Shown here piece by piece: positions 33,586 through 43,795 of a DNA stretch of 64,000 nt. Source of the stretch: Cyanobacteria bacterium RI_101. GTDB lineage: Bacteria; Cyanobacteriota; Cyanobacteriia; Cyanobacteriales; Microcystaceae. The stretch is taken from contig WGLZ01000057.1 of NCBI GenBank assembly GCA_016471375.1, positions 1-64,000 on the forward strand. Reading direction: 5' to 3'. The translations under genes and the position numbers were made by a program. The notes under the pieces are model-generated. The model was not told the origin of the DNA and searched no databases. It saw only the letters and a list, made by a program, of their open reading frames with translations. How positions within the stretch are numbered: position 1 is the stretch's first letter; every line of letters starts with the position of its first letter.

Positions 33586-34164
33586 TTATTCCGCTTCTTC
33601 AAAGAGCAATTCTTCTAAAATTTGTTGCATTTGCTCGTCCTCCGGCGGCACCAACTCCACCTTGCCCTTGGCGTTGACCTTAGCCAGAAACAACAACGGC
33701 GCTAGGGGCGTGTAGATGGAATAGCGCTGTTCCTCGTGGTAAAAACTGGCTAAAAATTGCAGTTCCTCCGGCTCTAAGTCCTCTTCCCCTTCGTCTAATT
33801 CCAGGGTCAAAATATCGTCGTCTTCGATGGGGGGCAATTCGCCGCTTACCGTCAGGGTGTAGGCCGTATATTTTAGCGTTAAATCCAACTCCGCTAAAAC
33901 CGCTTTGGCGTCGGCGAATATGAGTTCAAGCTCCTGATCGTCTTCCAATAAAATCGCCTCGGCGTCTTCTTCCTCCTCTTCCTCTTCGTCCCAGGCAATG
34001 ACCACCACCGGCACGTCCACCGGCATTAATAAAAGATAACTTTCATCGTCGAGATCGATGGCGTTTTCAATATAGCAGTCTAGCGTTCTGCCTTCGTCGT
34101 CCTGAAGGGTGACGCTATCCGCTTCATCCGGCTCGTTTTCGGGGCTAAAAAGATAGGAAGACAT
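33586..34164 (-). CDS. DUF3727 (DUF1292-like) acidic protein
   Basis: A 192-residue very acidic protein (long Glu/Asp runs around residues 60-80 and 115-130). It has two similar halves of the DUF1292/DUF3727 type: VTLQDDEGRTLDCYIENAID near the start and YSIYTPLAPLLFLAKVN near the end. This family is conserved in cyanobacteria and plastids with unknown function. Directly upstream of rsmA with no gap, the usual sign of a two-gene operon. Confidence 0.85.
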   Translation of the reverse strand: MSSYLFSPENEPDEADSVTLQDDEGRTLDCYIENAIDLDDESYLLLMPVDVPVVVIAWDEEEEEEEDAEAILLEDDQELELIFADAKAVLAELDLTLKYTAYTLTVSGELPPIEDDDILTLELDEGEEDLEPEELQFLASFYHEEQRYSIYTPLAPLLFLAKVNAKGKVELVPPEDEQMQQILEELLFEEAE

Positions 34165-34203
34165 AAAGAGACACTAAACTTTGAGTTCTCACCATACCAT
34201 AAT

Positions 34204-35049
34204 TCACGCCCCCCGCCTGGCGTCCTGTCCCAGCGCCGGGGGGAAGTCTTGGGCTTGGGCAAAATGGTGAAAGGCTTGGACGTCCGTCAAATTGTACTGA
34301 AGGGGAGTGAGGGTGATGTAGCCTTCTTTGTTGGCTTGCACATCCGTGGGACAGTCGGCGGGTAAATGGAGGTGATCCGGTTGGTCGATTTCCTGCACCA
34401 ATTCCCCCGCCAACCAGTAATAGCGTTTGCCCCTAGGATCGAAGCGCTCTTCAAAGTTTTCCACATAGCGCCGCAATCCCTGACGGGTCAGACACACCCC
34501 GGCGATGTCTCCTTGGGACAAGGGCGGAATATTGACGTTGAGTAAAGTGGCCTCCGGCAGGGGCGAGCGCCGCAGATAGTTGAGCAGGGTAACGGCGAAA
34601 TTGGCCGCGGGTTGGAAATTCTCGGCGCTGAAACTGGTCAAACTGAGGGCGATACTGGGAATCCCCTCAATCAGTCCTTCCATGGCCGCGGAAACGGTAC
34701 CGGAATATAAAACGTCAGTTCCCAGATTAGCGCCGTGGTTAATGCCGGAAAGGACAAAATCGGGATACTGGGGCAGGAGGGAATGGAGGGCGAATTTAAC
34801 GCAGTCGGCGGGGGTGCCGGAGCAGGACCAAGCGACGATGGCGGGGTCGAAAACCCCTTCCACTTGACCGGCCCGGATCGGTTGGTGGAGGGTTAAGCCG
34901 TGGCCCGTGGCGGAGCGCTCCCGGTCGGGGCAGACCACGGTGACGTTATGGCCCGCTTGAGCCAGGGTATCCGCCAGGGTTCTGACCCCCTGGGCGAAGA
35001 CGCCGTCATCGTTACTAATTAGCAGACGCAGGGGAGCGGTGGCGGTCAT
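34204..35049 (-). CDS. surE: 5'/3'-nucleotidase SurE
   Basis: A 281-residue metal-dependent phosphatase acting on nucleoside monophosphates. Family motifs are [12 protein letters not shown] (metal Asp pair), [20 protein letters not shown] and [17 protein letters not shown]. The C-terminal [14 protein letters not shown] ending is normal. Forty bases upstream of the DUF3727 gene in the same direction; it diverges from plsY. Confidence 0.95.
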   Translation of the reverse strand: MTATAPLRLLISNDDGVFAQGVRTLADTLAQAGHNVTVVCPDRERSATGHGLTLHQPIRAGQVEGVFDPAIVAWSCSGTPADCVKFALHSLLPQYPDFVLSGINHGANLGTDVLYSGTVSAAMEGLIEGIPSIALSLTSFSAENFQPAANFAVTLLNYLRRSPLPEATLLNVNIPPLSQGDIAGVCLTRQGLRRYVENFEERFDPRGKRYYWLAGELVQEIDQPDHLHLPADCPTDVQANKEGYITLTPLQYNLTDVQAFHHFAQAQDFPPALGQDARRGA

Positions 35050-35145
35050 AGGGATCCAGTTAGGGAGAGGGGATCAGCCTGTAGGCCATCCTTCGCTATT
35101 ATGATTCCATCAATGTTTCCTTTTTCCTAGCGCCGACGGGGGGTT

Positions 35146-35799
35146 ATGGGCATCGCTTTAGGATTGAGCGCCTTACTGATTCTTCTCGCCTACGGCTTGG
35201 GGTCTATTCCCACGGGCTACTGGGCCGGACGCTGGCTCCAGGGTATCGACATTCGCGAGGTCGGCTCCGGCTCCACCGGCGCGACTAATGTTCTGCGAAC
35301 TCTAGGCAAAAAAGCGGCGCTGGCGGTGTTAACCATCGATGTTCTCAAAGGCATGGCCGCGGTGGCGTTAGTCCGTCTTTGGTTTCAGACCTGGCCTTTG
35401 GCGCCCATTCCCCCCGCTTGGCAAAATTGGCTATTGGTCGCGACCGCGCTCGGCGCCGTCCTAGGCCACAGCAAGTCTTTTTTATTGAACTTTAGCGGCG
35501 GCAAATCCGTGGCGACCAGCTTAGGCGTTCTTTTTGTGCTGAACCCTTGGCTGGCCCTCGGCGCGTTGGCAACTTTTCTCCTCAGCCTAGCGCTGACCCG
35601 CATAGTCTCCGTCAGTTCCATCCTCGGCGCCGTGGCGGTGAACGGCGTCGCCTGGGGGTTAGCGCTCCCTTTACCCTTCCTCCTCTTCAGCGCCCTGGCG
35701 GGCCTTTACGTCATCCTGCGCCACCGGAGCAATATCCAAAGGCTTCTGGCCGGAACCGAACCCCGTCTGGGGCAAAAATTAACCGTCCCTAATCCCTAA
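35146..35799 (+). CDS. plsY: Glycerol-3-phosphate acyltransferase PlsY
   Basis: A 217-residue integral membrane enzyme. It transfers acyl groups from acyl-phosphate to glycerol-3-phosphate, the first step of phospholipid and glycolipid synthesis. The three PlsY loop motifs are visible: SIPTGYWAGR with the following REVGSGSTGATNVLR, then GHSKSFLLNFSGGKSVATSL, then ILRHRSNIQRLLAGTE. First of three closely spaced plus-strand genes (4-bp and 0-bp gaps). Confidence 0.95.
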   Translation: MGIALGLSALLILLAYGLGSIPTGYWAGRWLQGIDIREVGSGSTGATNVLRTLGKKAALAVLTIDVLKGMAAVALVRLWFQTWPLAPIPPAWQNWLLVATALGAVLGHSKSFLLNFSGGKSVATSLGVLFVLNPWLALGALATFLLSLALTRIVSVSSILGAVAVNGVAWGLALPLPFLLFSALAGLYVILRHRSNIQRLLAGTEPRLGQKLTVPNP

Positions 35800-35803
35800 C
35801 CCC

Positions 35804-36196
35804 ATGACCGATTACTTAACCCTCCTGAAAAGCTACAGTTGCCTAGAGCCGAAACTCCCCGCCGACGAAGGGGAAAAACAAGACCTACGGCAAGCGATCC
35901 TCTGGCTCTGCGGAGAAGGGGACGGGGAAAATTTGGGCGTCTGCGCTTCGGATTTTCCTCAGGGAGAGACGGCCTTAAACCAATACTTAGCGGCGCTGGG
36001 TTACGCCTTTAAACCGGATTTTTCCGCCTTCGCCCCCCCGGACGGCGCCGTTTATCTGAAAGTCAACGCCCAAAAACAAAGCGCCTATTTAGATCGCTAC
36101 GAAGGCGCCTATCGGGGCGTTTTAATCGCCGTCCAATCGGAAGACCAAAACCTCGACGGCGCCTACGGCTATTTTCCCCTCGATCTCTTCGCCTAA
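35804..36196 (+). CDS. DUF1824 family protein
   Basis: A 130-residue soluble cyanobacterial protein of unknown function. The conserved C-terminal part reads AVYLKVNAQKQSAYLDRYEG, then YRGVLIAVQSED and GAYGYFPLDLF, the DUF1824 signature. Four bases after plsY and directly abutting the GNAT gene (TAAATG), so it belongs to a plsY operon. Confidence 0.85.
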   Translation: MTDYLTLLKSYSCLEPKLPADEGEKQDLRQAILWLCGEGDGENLGVCASDFPQGETALNQYLAALGYAFKPDFSAFAPPDGAVYLKVNAQKQSAYLDRYEGAYRGVLIAVQSEDQNLDGAYGYFPLDLFA

Positions 36197-36709
36197 ATGG
36201 ACGTCCTGGGGCGCTATCGCCTCCTAGCGGGAAGCCATCGAGATAAACCCCATCTACTGCGGTTTTTACAAGCCACCTATCAGGAGCTTTTTCCCCAGCG
36301 CCGCTCCTGGGGTCATCTGCGGGAGACTGTGGAAAGTTACTACGGCTCCGCTTCTCCCCTCTGGTGGTTGGAGAACCGGCAGTTACCCCCCGGAACCGCG
36401 ACGCAAAATCCCCTGGGAGGTCTCTGGATGGGGAACGCCGTCGATCAACTGAGCGGGCGGCGCTATTACCATGTCTTTATGCTCTACGTTTTGCCCGAAT
36501 ATCGGCGCCGGGGTTTAGGCTCTCAATTATTGACTCTAGCGCAGAAAATCGCTCAAGATCGGGGAGATCCCCAATTGGGATTACAGGTTTTCCCCCACAA
36601 TCAAGCGGCGCTGGCGCTTTATCAAAAGTTCGGTTTTCAATCCCAGGCGCTAGTGATGGTCAAGCCCCTCGATTCGGCGACTGGCGACTCGCCAGATGGG
36701 CGGCGATAG
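36197..36709 (+). CDS. GNAT-family N-acetyltransferase
   Basis: A 170-residue acyl-CoA-dependent acetyltransferase. The acetyl-CoA-binding motif A lies in YVLPEYRRRGLGSQLLTLAQ, followed by LQVFPHNQAALALYQKFGFQ (motif B). Substrate unknown. Its ATG follows the DUF1824 stop with no gap, and its 3' end faces clpC. Confidence 0.87.
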   Translation: MDVLGRYRLLAGSHRDKPHLLRFLQATYQELFPQRRSWGHLRETVESYYGSASPLWWLENRQLPPGTATQNPLGGLWMGNAVDQLSGRRYYHVFMLYVLPEYRRRGLGSQLLTLAQKIAQDRGDPQLGLQVFPHNQAALALYQKFGFQSQALVMVKPLDSATGDSPDGRR

Positions 36710-36726
36710 AGGCGGAATTTATCCCC

Positions 36727-36759
36727 CCAAAAATAAGTAGCGGCGAAAAGCGCCGCTAC
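36727..36759 (-). terminator. Terminator of clpC
   Basis: GTAGCGGCG-AAAAG-CGCCGCTAC is a perfect 9-bp stem (36737-36759). On the minus strand it is followed by TTATTTTT, so it works for clpC, 27 bases after its stop codon. Confidence 0.75.
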
Positions 36760-36785
36760 CGTTAAGAGATTGGAGAGACTTGAGC

Positions 36786-39248
36786 CTAAGGGGCCGGCAC
36801 GAGTTCCCGGGGTTGGTCGGCGGGAGCCACCACCACCTTGCCTTCCTCGTTAATATCCACCAGCGCCGCGGCGCCGTCTTTGAGACGACCGGAGAGGATT
36901 TCCTCCGCCAGCACGTCTTCCAGCAGGCGCATAATGGCCCGGCGGAGGGGGCGGGCGCCGTAGGCGGGGTTGTAACCCTCTTCCACTAAGCGCTCTTTGA
37001 ACTTGTCGGTGACGGAGAGGGCGATGTTTTTCTCCACCAGACGGGCGAAGACGTCCCGGAGCAGGATCTCGGCGATTTCCTTGACTTCCTCTTTGTTGAG
37101 TTGCCGGAAGACGATGATTTCGTCCAGACGGTTGAGGAATTCGGGACGGAAGTAGTTTTTCAACTCTTCGTTCACCAGGGAGCGGATGCGATTGTATTGG
37201 GATTCCGCCTGGTCGCTTTCAAAGTCGAAGCCCAGACCGCCGCCGCCTTTTTCAATGACCTTGGAGCCGATGTTGGAGGTCATGATCAAGAGGGTGTTTT
37301 TGAAGTCCACCGTGCGTCCTTTGGCGTCGGTGAGGCGCCCGTCTTCGAGGATTTGCAGAAGCATGTTGAAGATGTCGGGGTGGGCCTTTTCGATCTCGTC
37401 AAAGAGCACCACGGTGTAGGGCCGGCGCCGGACGGCTTCCGTCAGTTGCCCGCCTTCGTTGTAGCCCACGTAGCCGGGAGGGGAGCCGATCAGTTTGGAG
37501 ACGGTGTGACGCTCCATAAATTCCGACATATCCAAACGGATCATGGCGTCTTCCGAGCCGAAGAAGTAGGCCGCCAGCGCCTTGGTCAGTTCCGTTTTGC
37601 CGACGCCGGTGGGGCCGGAGAAGATGAAACTGGCGATGGGACGGTTGGGATTTTTCAGACCGACCCGGGCCCGACGGATGGCCCGAGACACCGCTTTGAC
37701 CGCGTCTTCTTGACCGATCAGGCGCTGGTGGAGGGTGTCCTCCATGTGCAGGAGTTTTTCCGACTCGGTTTCCGTCAGTTTGTTCACCGGCACGCCAGTC
37801 CAGGAGGCGACGATGTGGGCGATTTCCTCGGAGGTCACCTGGGGATCTTCGCTCCCGTCCTCGGCTTTTTTGCCGGAGGCGATGTCCCGGATCTGTTGCT
37901 TGATCTCCATTTCCCGGTCCCGCAGTTCCCCGGCTTTATCAAAGTCCTGGGCCCGGACGGCGTCGTCCTTCTGCTTGAGGATTTGCCGTAGTTCCTTATC
38001 CAGTTCCTTTGCCGCGGGGGGCAGTTGGGAATTGATCAAGCGCACTCGGGAGCCGGCTTCGTCAATGAGGTCAATGGCTTTGTCCGGCAGATAGCGGTCG
38101 GAGATATAGCGGTCGGACAGTTTGGCCGCTGCCTCCAGCGCCTCGTCGAGGATTTTCAGCTTGTGGTGTTGCTCGTAGCGCTCCCGCAGACCGAAGAGGA
38201 TTTCGATGGTCTCCTCCACGGAGGGTTCCCCCACCATGACGGGTTGGAACCGGCGCTCTAGCGCCGCGTCCCGCTCGATGTGTTTGCGGTACTCGTCCAG
38301 GGTGGTGGCGCCGATACATTGCAGTTCGCCCCGGGCCAGGGCGGGTTTTAAAATATTGGCCGCGTCGATGGCGCCTTCCGCGGCGCCGGCGCCGATGAGG
38401 GTGTGGACTTCGTCAATCACCAAGATCACATTCCCGGCTTGACGGATTTCGTCCATGATTTTTTTCAGGCGCTCTTCAAATTCCCCCCGGTATTTGGTGC
38501 CCGCCACCAGTAGGCCAATATCCAGGGTCATCACCCGTTTTTCTTCGAGGATGTCGGGAATATCTTTGTTGGCGATACGCTGAGCCAGACCTTCGGCGAT
38601 GGCGGTTTTCCCCACCCCCGGCTCCCCGATCAACACCGGGTTATTTTTGGTGCGGCGCCCGAGGATTTGAATGACCCGCTCGATTTCCTTTTGGCGCCCC
38701 ACCACGGGATCTAGTTTGCCGTCGGTGGCCAGTTGGGTCAAATTGGAGCCGAATTCGTCCAGGGTCGGGGTTTTGGTGCGACCGCCGCCCCCCACGCCCG
38801 CGGCCACTTCCGCTGTTTCCCCCAGCATCCGAATCACCTGGGTGCGGACTTTGGAGAGATCCACCCCGAGGTTTTCTAGCACTCGGGCGGCGACGCCTTC
38901 CCCTTCTCGGATCAAACCTAGGAGCAGGTGCTCGGTGCCGATGTAGTTGTGTCCCAATTGCCGGGCTTCTTCAAGGGAAAGCTCCAGCACCCGTTTGGCC
39001 CTAGGGGTAAAGGGAATTTCCACCGCCACAAAGCCGGAGCCGCGGCCGATGATTTTTTCCACTTCAATACGGGCATCCTTAAGATTGACCCCCATGGACT
39101 TGAGAACCTTGGCGGCGACGCCGGTGCCTTCGCCAATTAGGCCCAGCAGAATTTGCTCCGTGCCGACAAAGTTGTGTCCCAGGCGACGAGCCTCTTCCTG
39201 GGCCAGCATGATGACCTTAATGGCCTTTTCGGTAAAGCGTTCAAACAT
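36786..39248 (-). CDS. clpC: ClpC, Hsp100 unfoldase of the Clp protease
   Basis: An 820-residue AAA+ chaperone that feeds proteins to ClpP and is essential in cyanobacteria and chloroplasts. Two N-terminal Clp repeats each carry a [13 protein letters not shown] or [13 protein letters not shown] motif. Walker A sites are GEPGVGKT (D1) and GPTGVGKT (D2), and the linker includes a UVR-like segment ([19 protein letters not shown]). D2 ends with [11 protein letters not shown]. Full length. It diverges from psb27 over 167 bp and ends at a clear terminator. Confidence 0.97.
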   Translation of the reverse strand: MFERFTEKAIKVIMLAQEEARRLGHNFVGTEQILLGLIGEGTGVAAKVLKSMGVNLKDARIEVEKIIGRGSGFVAVEIPFTPRAKRVLELSLEEARQLGHNYIGTEHLLLGLIREGEGVAARVLENLGVDLSKVRTQVIRMLGETAEVAAGVGGGGRTKTPTLDEFGSNLTQLATDGKLDPVVGRQKEIERVIQILGRRTKNNPVLIGEPGVGKTAIAEGLAQRIANKDIPDILEEKRVMTLDIGLLVAGTKYRGEFEERLKKIMDEIRQAGNVILVIDEVHTLIGAGAAEGAIDAANILKPALARGELQCIGATTLDEYRKHIERDAALERRFQPVMVGEPSVEETIEILFGLRERYEQHHKLKILDEALEAAAKLSDRYISDRYLPDKAIDLIDEAGSRVRLINSQLPPAAKELDKELRQILKQKDDAVRAQDFDKAGELRDREMEIKQQIRDIASGKKAEDGSEDPQVTSEEIAHIVASWTGVPVNKLTETESEKLLHMEDTLHQRLIGQEDAVKAVSRAIRRARVGLKNPNRPIASFIFSGPTGVGKTELTKALAAYFFGSEDAMIRLDMSEFMERHTVSKLIGSPPGYVGYNEGGQLTEAVRRRPYTVVLFDEIEKAHPDIFNMLLQILEDGRLTDAKGRTVDFKNTLLIMTSNIGSKVIEKGGGGLGFDFESDQAESQYNRIRSLVNEELKNYFRPEFLNRLDEIIVFRQLNKEEVKEIAEILLRDVFARLVEKNIALSVTDKFKERLVEEGYNPAYGARPLRRAIMRLLEDVLAEEILSGRLKDGAAALVDINEEGKVVVAPADQPRELVPAP

Positions 39249-39415
39249 AGCCTAATCCATGACCTCAGCGTACCCTGTGTGTTGCTGATTCTAACATAGC
39301 GTTTTGGCTTTACTGTTGCCACCGGCGCCGCCGCTCCGGTAGGATTACGGTTTACTGGCAAAGTGTGCCGGTCGGGTCGCCAGCGCCGTTTTTAAGATAG
39401 GAAATTTTTATTCCC

Positions 39416-39817
39416 ATGTCCCTCAAACCCCTCTTTTCTCGCCTCTTGGCCTTGCTCCTAGTGGTTGTCGTCGGTCTTGCCGGGTGCGACAGTTCTACCG
39501 GACTCACCGGCAATTACAGCCAGGACACCCTAGCGGTGATTGAAACCCTAACGACGGCCTTAGAATTGCCCAACGACGCGCCCGAGCGGACGGAAGTTCA
39601 GGCGGAGGCCCGGGCCCAGATTAACGACTACATTTCTCGCTACCGGAAGGAGACCAAATCCGGGGGTCTGCGCTCCTTCACCACCATGCAGACGGCGCTC
39701 AACTCCCTAGCGGGCTATTACACCGCCTACGGCGCTCGTCCGATTCCCGATAAGCTCAAAAAACGCCTGAAAATCGAATTCGCCCAGGCCAAACAGGCCA
39801 TTGAGCGGGGCGTTTAG
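39416..39817 (+). CDS. psb27: Photosystem II assembly lipoprotein Psb27
   Basis: A 133-residue lumenal lipoprotein that binds CP43 during PSII assembly and repair and keeps the manganese cluster from assembling too early. The signal peptide ends in lipobox LAGC (Cys about 24). The mature four-helix domain has GNYSQDTLAVIETLTTALEL, ARAQINDYISRYRKE and YYTAYGARPIPDKLKKRL. Just 12 bp before tgt in the same direction. Confidence 0.95.
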   Translation: MSLKPLFSRLLALLLVVVVGLAGCDSSTGLTGNYSQDTLAVIETLTTALELPNDAPERTEVQAEARAQINDYISRYRKETKSGGLRSFTTMQTALNSLAGYYTAYGARPIPDKLKKRLKIEFAQAKQAIERGV

Positions 39818-39829
39818 GTTAACTCCTGA

Positions 39830-40936
39830 GTGAGCTTTAGCTTCCAGCGCCAAGCCCAGTGTTCCCAGACCCACGCTAGGGCCGGGATTTTCCAAACTCC
39901 CCACGGCCCCGTGGAAACGCCCCGGTTTATGCCGGTGGGAACCCTGGCCACCGTGAAGGGGCTAACCCCCGAGCAGATCCGGGCCAGCGGAGCCCAGATG
40001 ATTTTGGCCAACACCTACCATCTCCACCTGCAACCGGGGGAAGAGATTGTCCGGGAATTAGGCGGCCTCCATCGGTTTATGGGCTGGTCGGGGCCGATTT
40101 TGACGGACTCCGGCGGTTTCCAAGTGTTTAGTCTGGCCCAACTGCGAACTTTGCGGGAAGAGGGGGTTCTCTTTCGCTCCCCCAGGGACGGGCGCTTGAT
40201 TGATCTAACCCCGGAGCGCTCTATCCAGATTCAAAACGCCCTCGGCGCCGATGTGATTATGGCCTTTGATGAATGTCCCCCGGGCCAAGCCGGTCGGGAC
40301 GCGGTAACTGCGGCGACCCAACGCACCCACCGTTGGCTCAAACGATGCCTAGACGCGCATCAAAACCCCAACCAGGCGCTCTTTGGCATTGTCCAGGGGG
40401 GAACCTTTTTAGACCTGCGCTCCCAAGCCGTAGAGGACTTAACCGCTCTCAACCTACCGGGCTACGCCATTGGCGGCGTCAGCGTCGGCGAAGCGCCGGA
40501 ACTAATTCATGCTGTCGTTCGCCACACGGCGCCGCTTTTGCCCCAAGACAAGCCCCGTTATCTGATGGGCGTCGGCACCTACCGGGAAATGGCGCTGGCC
40601 ATCGCCGCCGGTATTGATCTCTTTGACTGTGTCATTCCCACCCGCCTGGGTCGCCACGGCGCCGCTCTGGTTCGGGGAGAGCGTTGGAATTTGAAAAACG
40701 CCGCCTTTCGCCGGGACGACAGACCCTTAGATTCCGACTGTCCCTGCTACGCCTGCCAGACCTTTAGCCGGGGCTACCTAAATCATCTGATCCGCTCCGG
40801 GGAGATGTTGGGTTATATTTTGCTGTCTCTGCACAACATCACGGAATTGGTGGGGTTTACCACCCGGATTCGGGAGGCGATTCTAGCAAACCGTTTTACC
40901 GAGGAATTCGGCGCTTGGCTGGGAGCGGCGGACTGA
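39830..40936 (+). CDS. tgt: Queuine/preQ1 tRNA-ribosyltransferase
   Basis: A 368-residue enzyme that exchanges guanine-34 for preQ1 in tRNAs with GUN anticodons. The catalytic Asp region is [12 protein letters not shown], the nucleophile lies in [18 protein letters not shown], and the zinc site is CPCYAC with a downstream His. The start is a GTG at 39830 (VSFSFQ), at which homologues begin; no clear ribosome binding site. Follows psb27 closely, so probably the same transcript. Confidence 0.94.
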   Translation: MSFSFQRQAQCSQTHARAGIFQTPHGPVETPRFMPVGTLATVKGLTPEQIRASGAQMILANTYHLHLQPGEEIVRELGGLHRFMGWSGPILTDSGGFQVFSLAQLRTLREEGVLFRSPRDGRLIDLTPERSIQIQNALGADVIMAFDECPPGQAGRDAVTAATQRTHRWLKRCLDAHQNPNQALFGIVQGGTFLDLRSQAVEDLTALNLPGYAIGGVSVGEAPELIHAVVRHTAPLLPQDKPRYLMGVGTYREMALAIAAGIDLFDCVIPTRLGRHGAALVRGERWNLKNAAFRRDDRPLDSDCPCYACQTFSRGYLNHLIRSGEMLGYILLSLHNITELVGFTTRIREAILANRFTEEFGAWLGAAD

Positions 40937-41060
40937 ATTACCTTGACGCGAAGGGATGTGGGCGCTCGCTTTGCGCTATTTCTTCAAGGTTCGCGGCGAT
41001 TGCCCAGAGATTGCCGAAATATAGCCGCCGCTCCGGCCCCGGCGGTTGGGCCGCCAACGT

Positions 41061-41822
41061 TTAGGCGTTAATCCGGCTGAGAAAGGCTTTTAGGCGCTCG
41101 CTCTTGGGCTGGCTAAAGAGTTGATCCGGGGGCCCCGCTTCCTCCACTACCCCGGCGTTAAAAAAGAGCACTTTATTGGACACTTCCTTGGCAAACTGCA
41201 TCTCGTGGGTGACCACGGCCATAGTCATCCCCTCCTCCGCCAATTGTTTCATCACGTTCAAAACCTCCCCCACCAATTCCGGGTCGAGGGCGCTAGTGGG
41301 TTCGTCAAAGAGCAGGACTTCCGGTTTCATACAGAGACCCCGAGCGATGGCCACCCGTTGTTTTTGACCGCCGGAGAGTTGTTCGGGATAAGCGCCGTGT
41401 TTCTCCCCTAAACCCACTTTTTCTAAATAGGTCAAAGCTCGCTCCTTGGATTCCGTCAAAGAAAGCTTCAGCACTTTGCGGGGCGCCAGCATCAAGTTTT
41501 CCAAAACGGTTAAGTGGGGAAAGAGATTAAAGTGTTGAAAGACCATCCCCACCCGCATCCGCAGTTGCCGCAGTTCCCCTTGGCTCACCTTCGGCTCAGA
41601 GAGATCCACCCCCGCCACGCTTAACTTGCCGCCGCTGATGGTTTCTAAACGATTTAAGCACCGCAAAAAGGTGCTTTTGCCGCAACCGGAGGGCCCGATG
41701 ATGGAAATGACGTCCCCCGGATACATGGAGCCGTTCACGCCCTTGAGGACTTGCAGTGAGCCGTAGTTTTTTTGCAGGTTTTCGCAGACCACGATGGGGA
41801 GCGGAATGTCGGCGGCGCTCAT
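41061..41822 (-). CDS. bgtA: Amino-acid ABC transporter ATPase (BgtA/GlnQ type)
   Basis: A 253-residue ATPase of the polar amino acid family. Walker A is GPSGCGKST, the signature is [15 protein letters not shown], Walker B is [13 protein letters not shown], and the H-loop is VVTHEM. It pairs with the divergent substrate-binding/permease fusion 140 bp away. Together they match cyanobacterial BgtAB, which imports basic amino acids and glutamine. The symbol is inferred from that pairing. Confidence 0.85.
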   Translation of the reverse strand: MSAADIPLPIVVCENLQKNYGSLQVLKGVNGSMYPGDVISIIGPSGCGKSTFLRCLNRLETISGGKLSVAGVDLSEPKVSQGELRQLRMRVGMVFQHFNLFPHLTVLENLMLAPRKVLKLSLTESKERALTYLEKVGLGEKHGAYPEQLSGGQKQRVAIARGLCMKPEVLLFDEPTSALDPELVGEVLNVMKQLAEEGMTMAVVTHEMQFAKEVSNKVLFFNAGVVEEAGPPDQLFSQPKSERLKAFLSRINA

Positions 41823-41961
41823 GGTTAGGAGGGGGTTGGGTTAAGAAAAGGTCATATTAGGGTTAACCATAGCTAAACCCAAGGGTCTGCTTGGTATCGG
41901 CGCTTACATTTATTTTGGGGACGGCCGGGAATACTGGGGGGTCAAATCTTACCGGTCGGCC

Positions 41962-43524
41962 ATGAACCTATTGGCAAAATCCTCTCCCCTACGCTACTTA
42001 CTGCTGTTGGCCTTGAGTCTGCTCTTGACCCTGACGTCGCCTCTCCTGCCGGCGGTCTCCCAAACCGACGGCGGCGGTAGCCCCTTTGTTGTGGCCACGG
42101 AGCCGACTTTCCCCCCCTTTGAAATGACGGACGAGGCCACGGGAACCTTAACGGGTTTTGATATTGATTTAATCCAAGCGGTGGGAACAGCGGCGGGATT
42201 AGAGGTGCAAATCGAAAGTCTGCCCTTTGACGGCATTATCCCGGCGCTACAGTCCGGCACCATTCAAGCCGCCATTAGCGGCATTACCATCACCGCCGAG
42301 CGGGCCCAATCCGTCGCCTTCTCCAGCCCCTATTTTAAGGCGGGTCTCGCCATCGCCGTGCGGGAAGGGAACGAAACCATTCAATCCCTGGAGGATTTAA
42401 AGGGCAAAAAAATCGCCGTCCAAATCGGCACCACCGGCGCCATGGAAGCGGCTAAAATTCCCGGCGCCGAGGTGGTCAGTTTTGATTCGGCGGCGCTGGC
42501 CCTACAGGAGTTGGTCAATCGGAAAGTGGACGCGGTGATTAACGACGGCCCCGTCACCCTGTTCGCCATTAAGGAAGCGGGGTTAAGGGGGGTAAAAGTC
42601 GCCGGAGAATCGGTGACGGAGGAATTTTACGGTATCGCCTTGCCCTTGGCCCGACCGGGGGAAACCAATCAAAATCAGGCGCTGGTTAACTACGGTTTAT
42701 TTCAGATCATCGCCGACGGTAAATATAAGGCGCTCTACGAAAAATGGTTCGGCGCCGAGCCGCCCTTTTTACCCCTTGTGGCGCCGGCCATGGTGGGAAC
42801 CCAGGCGGCGCTGGAACAAGCCCAGCGGGGCCCCAGGGAACCCTTTTTTATCACCCTCTTTCGCAATCTGATCCGCGGCGCCGGGGTGACGGTGTTGTTA
42901 ACGGTTTTCGCCGTCTTTTTTGGCTTAATCGGCGGCACTCTAGCGGCGCTGGCGCTGATTTCTCCGGCGAAAATTCTGCAATGGTTGTTTCGCATTTATG
43001 TGGAGTTTTTCCGGGGCACGCCGATGCTCGTGCAACTGTTCATTATCTACTTCGGTCTGCCGGGGCTGTTTAAGGAACTGGGGATGGAGTGGACGCTAGA
43101 CCGCTTCCCCGCCGCGGTCATCGCCTTGAGTTTGAACGTGGCGGCCTATTTGGCGGAGATTATCCGGGGCGGTATCCAGTCCGTCGATCCGGGGCAGTGG
43201 GAGGCCTGTCAATCCCTGGGGATGACGCCCTGGCAAACCCTGCGAGAGGTGATTTTTCCCCAAGCGTTCCGCCGGGTTTTACCGCCCCTAGGCAACGAGT
43301 TTATCACCCTGATTAAGGACACCAGTTTAACGGCGGTCATCGGTTTCAGCGAACTCTTTCGGGAGGGGCAGTTGGTGGTGGCGACGACCTATAAAGCCTT
43401 TGAGGTCTATATCGCCGTCGCCTTGGTTTATCTGGTGTTAACGACGCTCTCTTCCATCGCCTTTAAGGCGCTGGAACATTATATGGATCCGGTGGGGAGG
43501 GCGAAGAAATTAGCGACCAGTTAA
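41962..43524 (+). CDS. bgtB: Fused substrate-binding/permease protein of an amino-acid ABC transporter (BgtB-like)
   Basis: A 520-residue fusion. A signal or anchor segment (about residues 10-33) is followed by a periplasmic type 3 solute-binding domain (about 40-265; FVVATEPTFPPFEMTDEATG, LTGFDIDLIQAV, AAISGITITAERA). An integral permease domain (about 295-515) contains FFRGTPMLVQLFIIYFGLP and the EAA loop EACQSLGMTPWQTLREVIFP. The solute binder tethered to the permease is the BgtB architecture of cyanobacteria. It diverges from the ATPase gene. Confidence 0.88.
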   Translation: MNLLAKSSPLRYLLLLALSLLLTLTSPLLPAVSQTDGGGSPFVVATEPTFPPFEMTDEATGTLTGFDIDLIQAVGTAAGLEVQIESLPFDGIIPALQSGTIQAAISGITITAERAQSVAFSSPYFKAGLAIAVREGNETIQSLEDLKGKKIAVQIGTTGAMEAAKIPGAEVVSFDSAALALQELVNRKVDAVINDGPVTLFAIKEAGLRGVKVAGESVTEEFYGIALPLARPGETNQNQALVNYGLFQIIADGKYKALYEKWFGAEPPFLPLVAPAMVGTQAALEQAQRGPREPFFITLFRNLIRGAGVTVLLTVFAVFFGLIGGTLAALALISPAKILQWLFRIYVEFFRGTPMLVQLFIIYFGLPGLFKELGMEWTLDRFPAAVIALSLNVAAYLAEIIRGGIQSVDPGQWEACQSLGMTPWQTLREVIFPQAFRRVLPPLGNEFITLIKDTSLTAVIGFSELFREGQLVVATTYKAFEVYIAVALVYLVLTTLSSIAFKALEHYMDPVGRAKKLATS

Positions 43525-43566
43525 TAACAGATATCAGTTATCAGATATCAGTTAACAGTTAACAGT
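43524..43566. repeat. ATATCAG-type tandem repeat after bgtB
   Basis: AACAGATATCAG, TTATCAGATATCAG and GTTAACAGTTAACAG units follow the bgtB stop codon directly. Confidence 0.6.
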
Positions 43567-43605
43567 CATAACCAGTCTAAGTCACTTATGAAAAGACTCC
43601 GGTTA

Positions 43606-43763
43606 GCGCCCCCCTTTTCAAGGGGGGTTGGGGGGGATCACCATTGGATTGCGTTCACCAGCCATTTAATCCTGCTATATCAACAATTTGGGTTGAAGTT
43701 GATTGTTTAACTCCCCTCTCTTCTAAAGCGCCGAAATCGAGGGCTGAGCGTAGCCGAAGCCCG
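43606..43763. repeat. Dispersed palindromes upstream of the porin gene
   Basis: CCCCCCTTTTCAAGGGGGG (43608-43626) is a strong C/G palindrome. GGGCTGAGCGTAGCCGAAGC (43741-43760) belongs to the TGAGC-N-CGAAG family. The second ends about 33 bases before the porin start and may lie in its leader. Confidence 0.55.
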
Positions 43764-43795
43764 ACTAACCAGACTATTTTTGAGGAGCACAAACG

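Noticed and set aside
37101-37991. Long plus-strand frame of 296 codons opposite clpC
   Set aside because: Antisense shadow of a highly conserved gene; composition follows the clpC codons and no family pattern appears.
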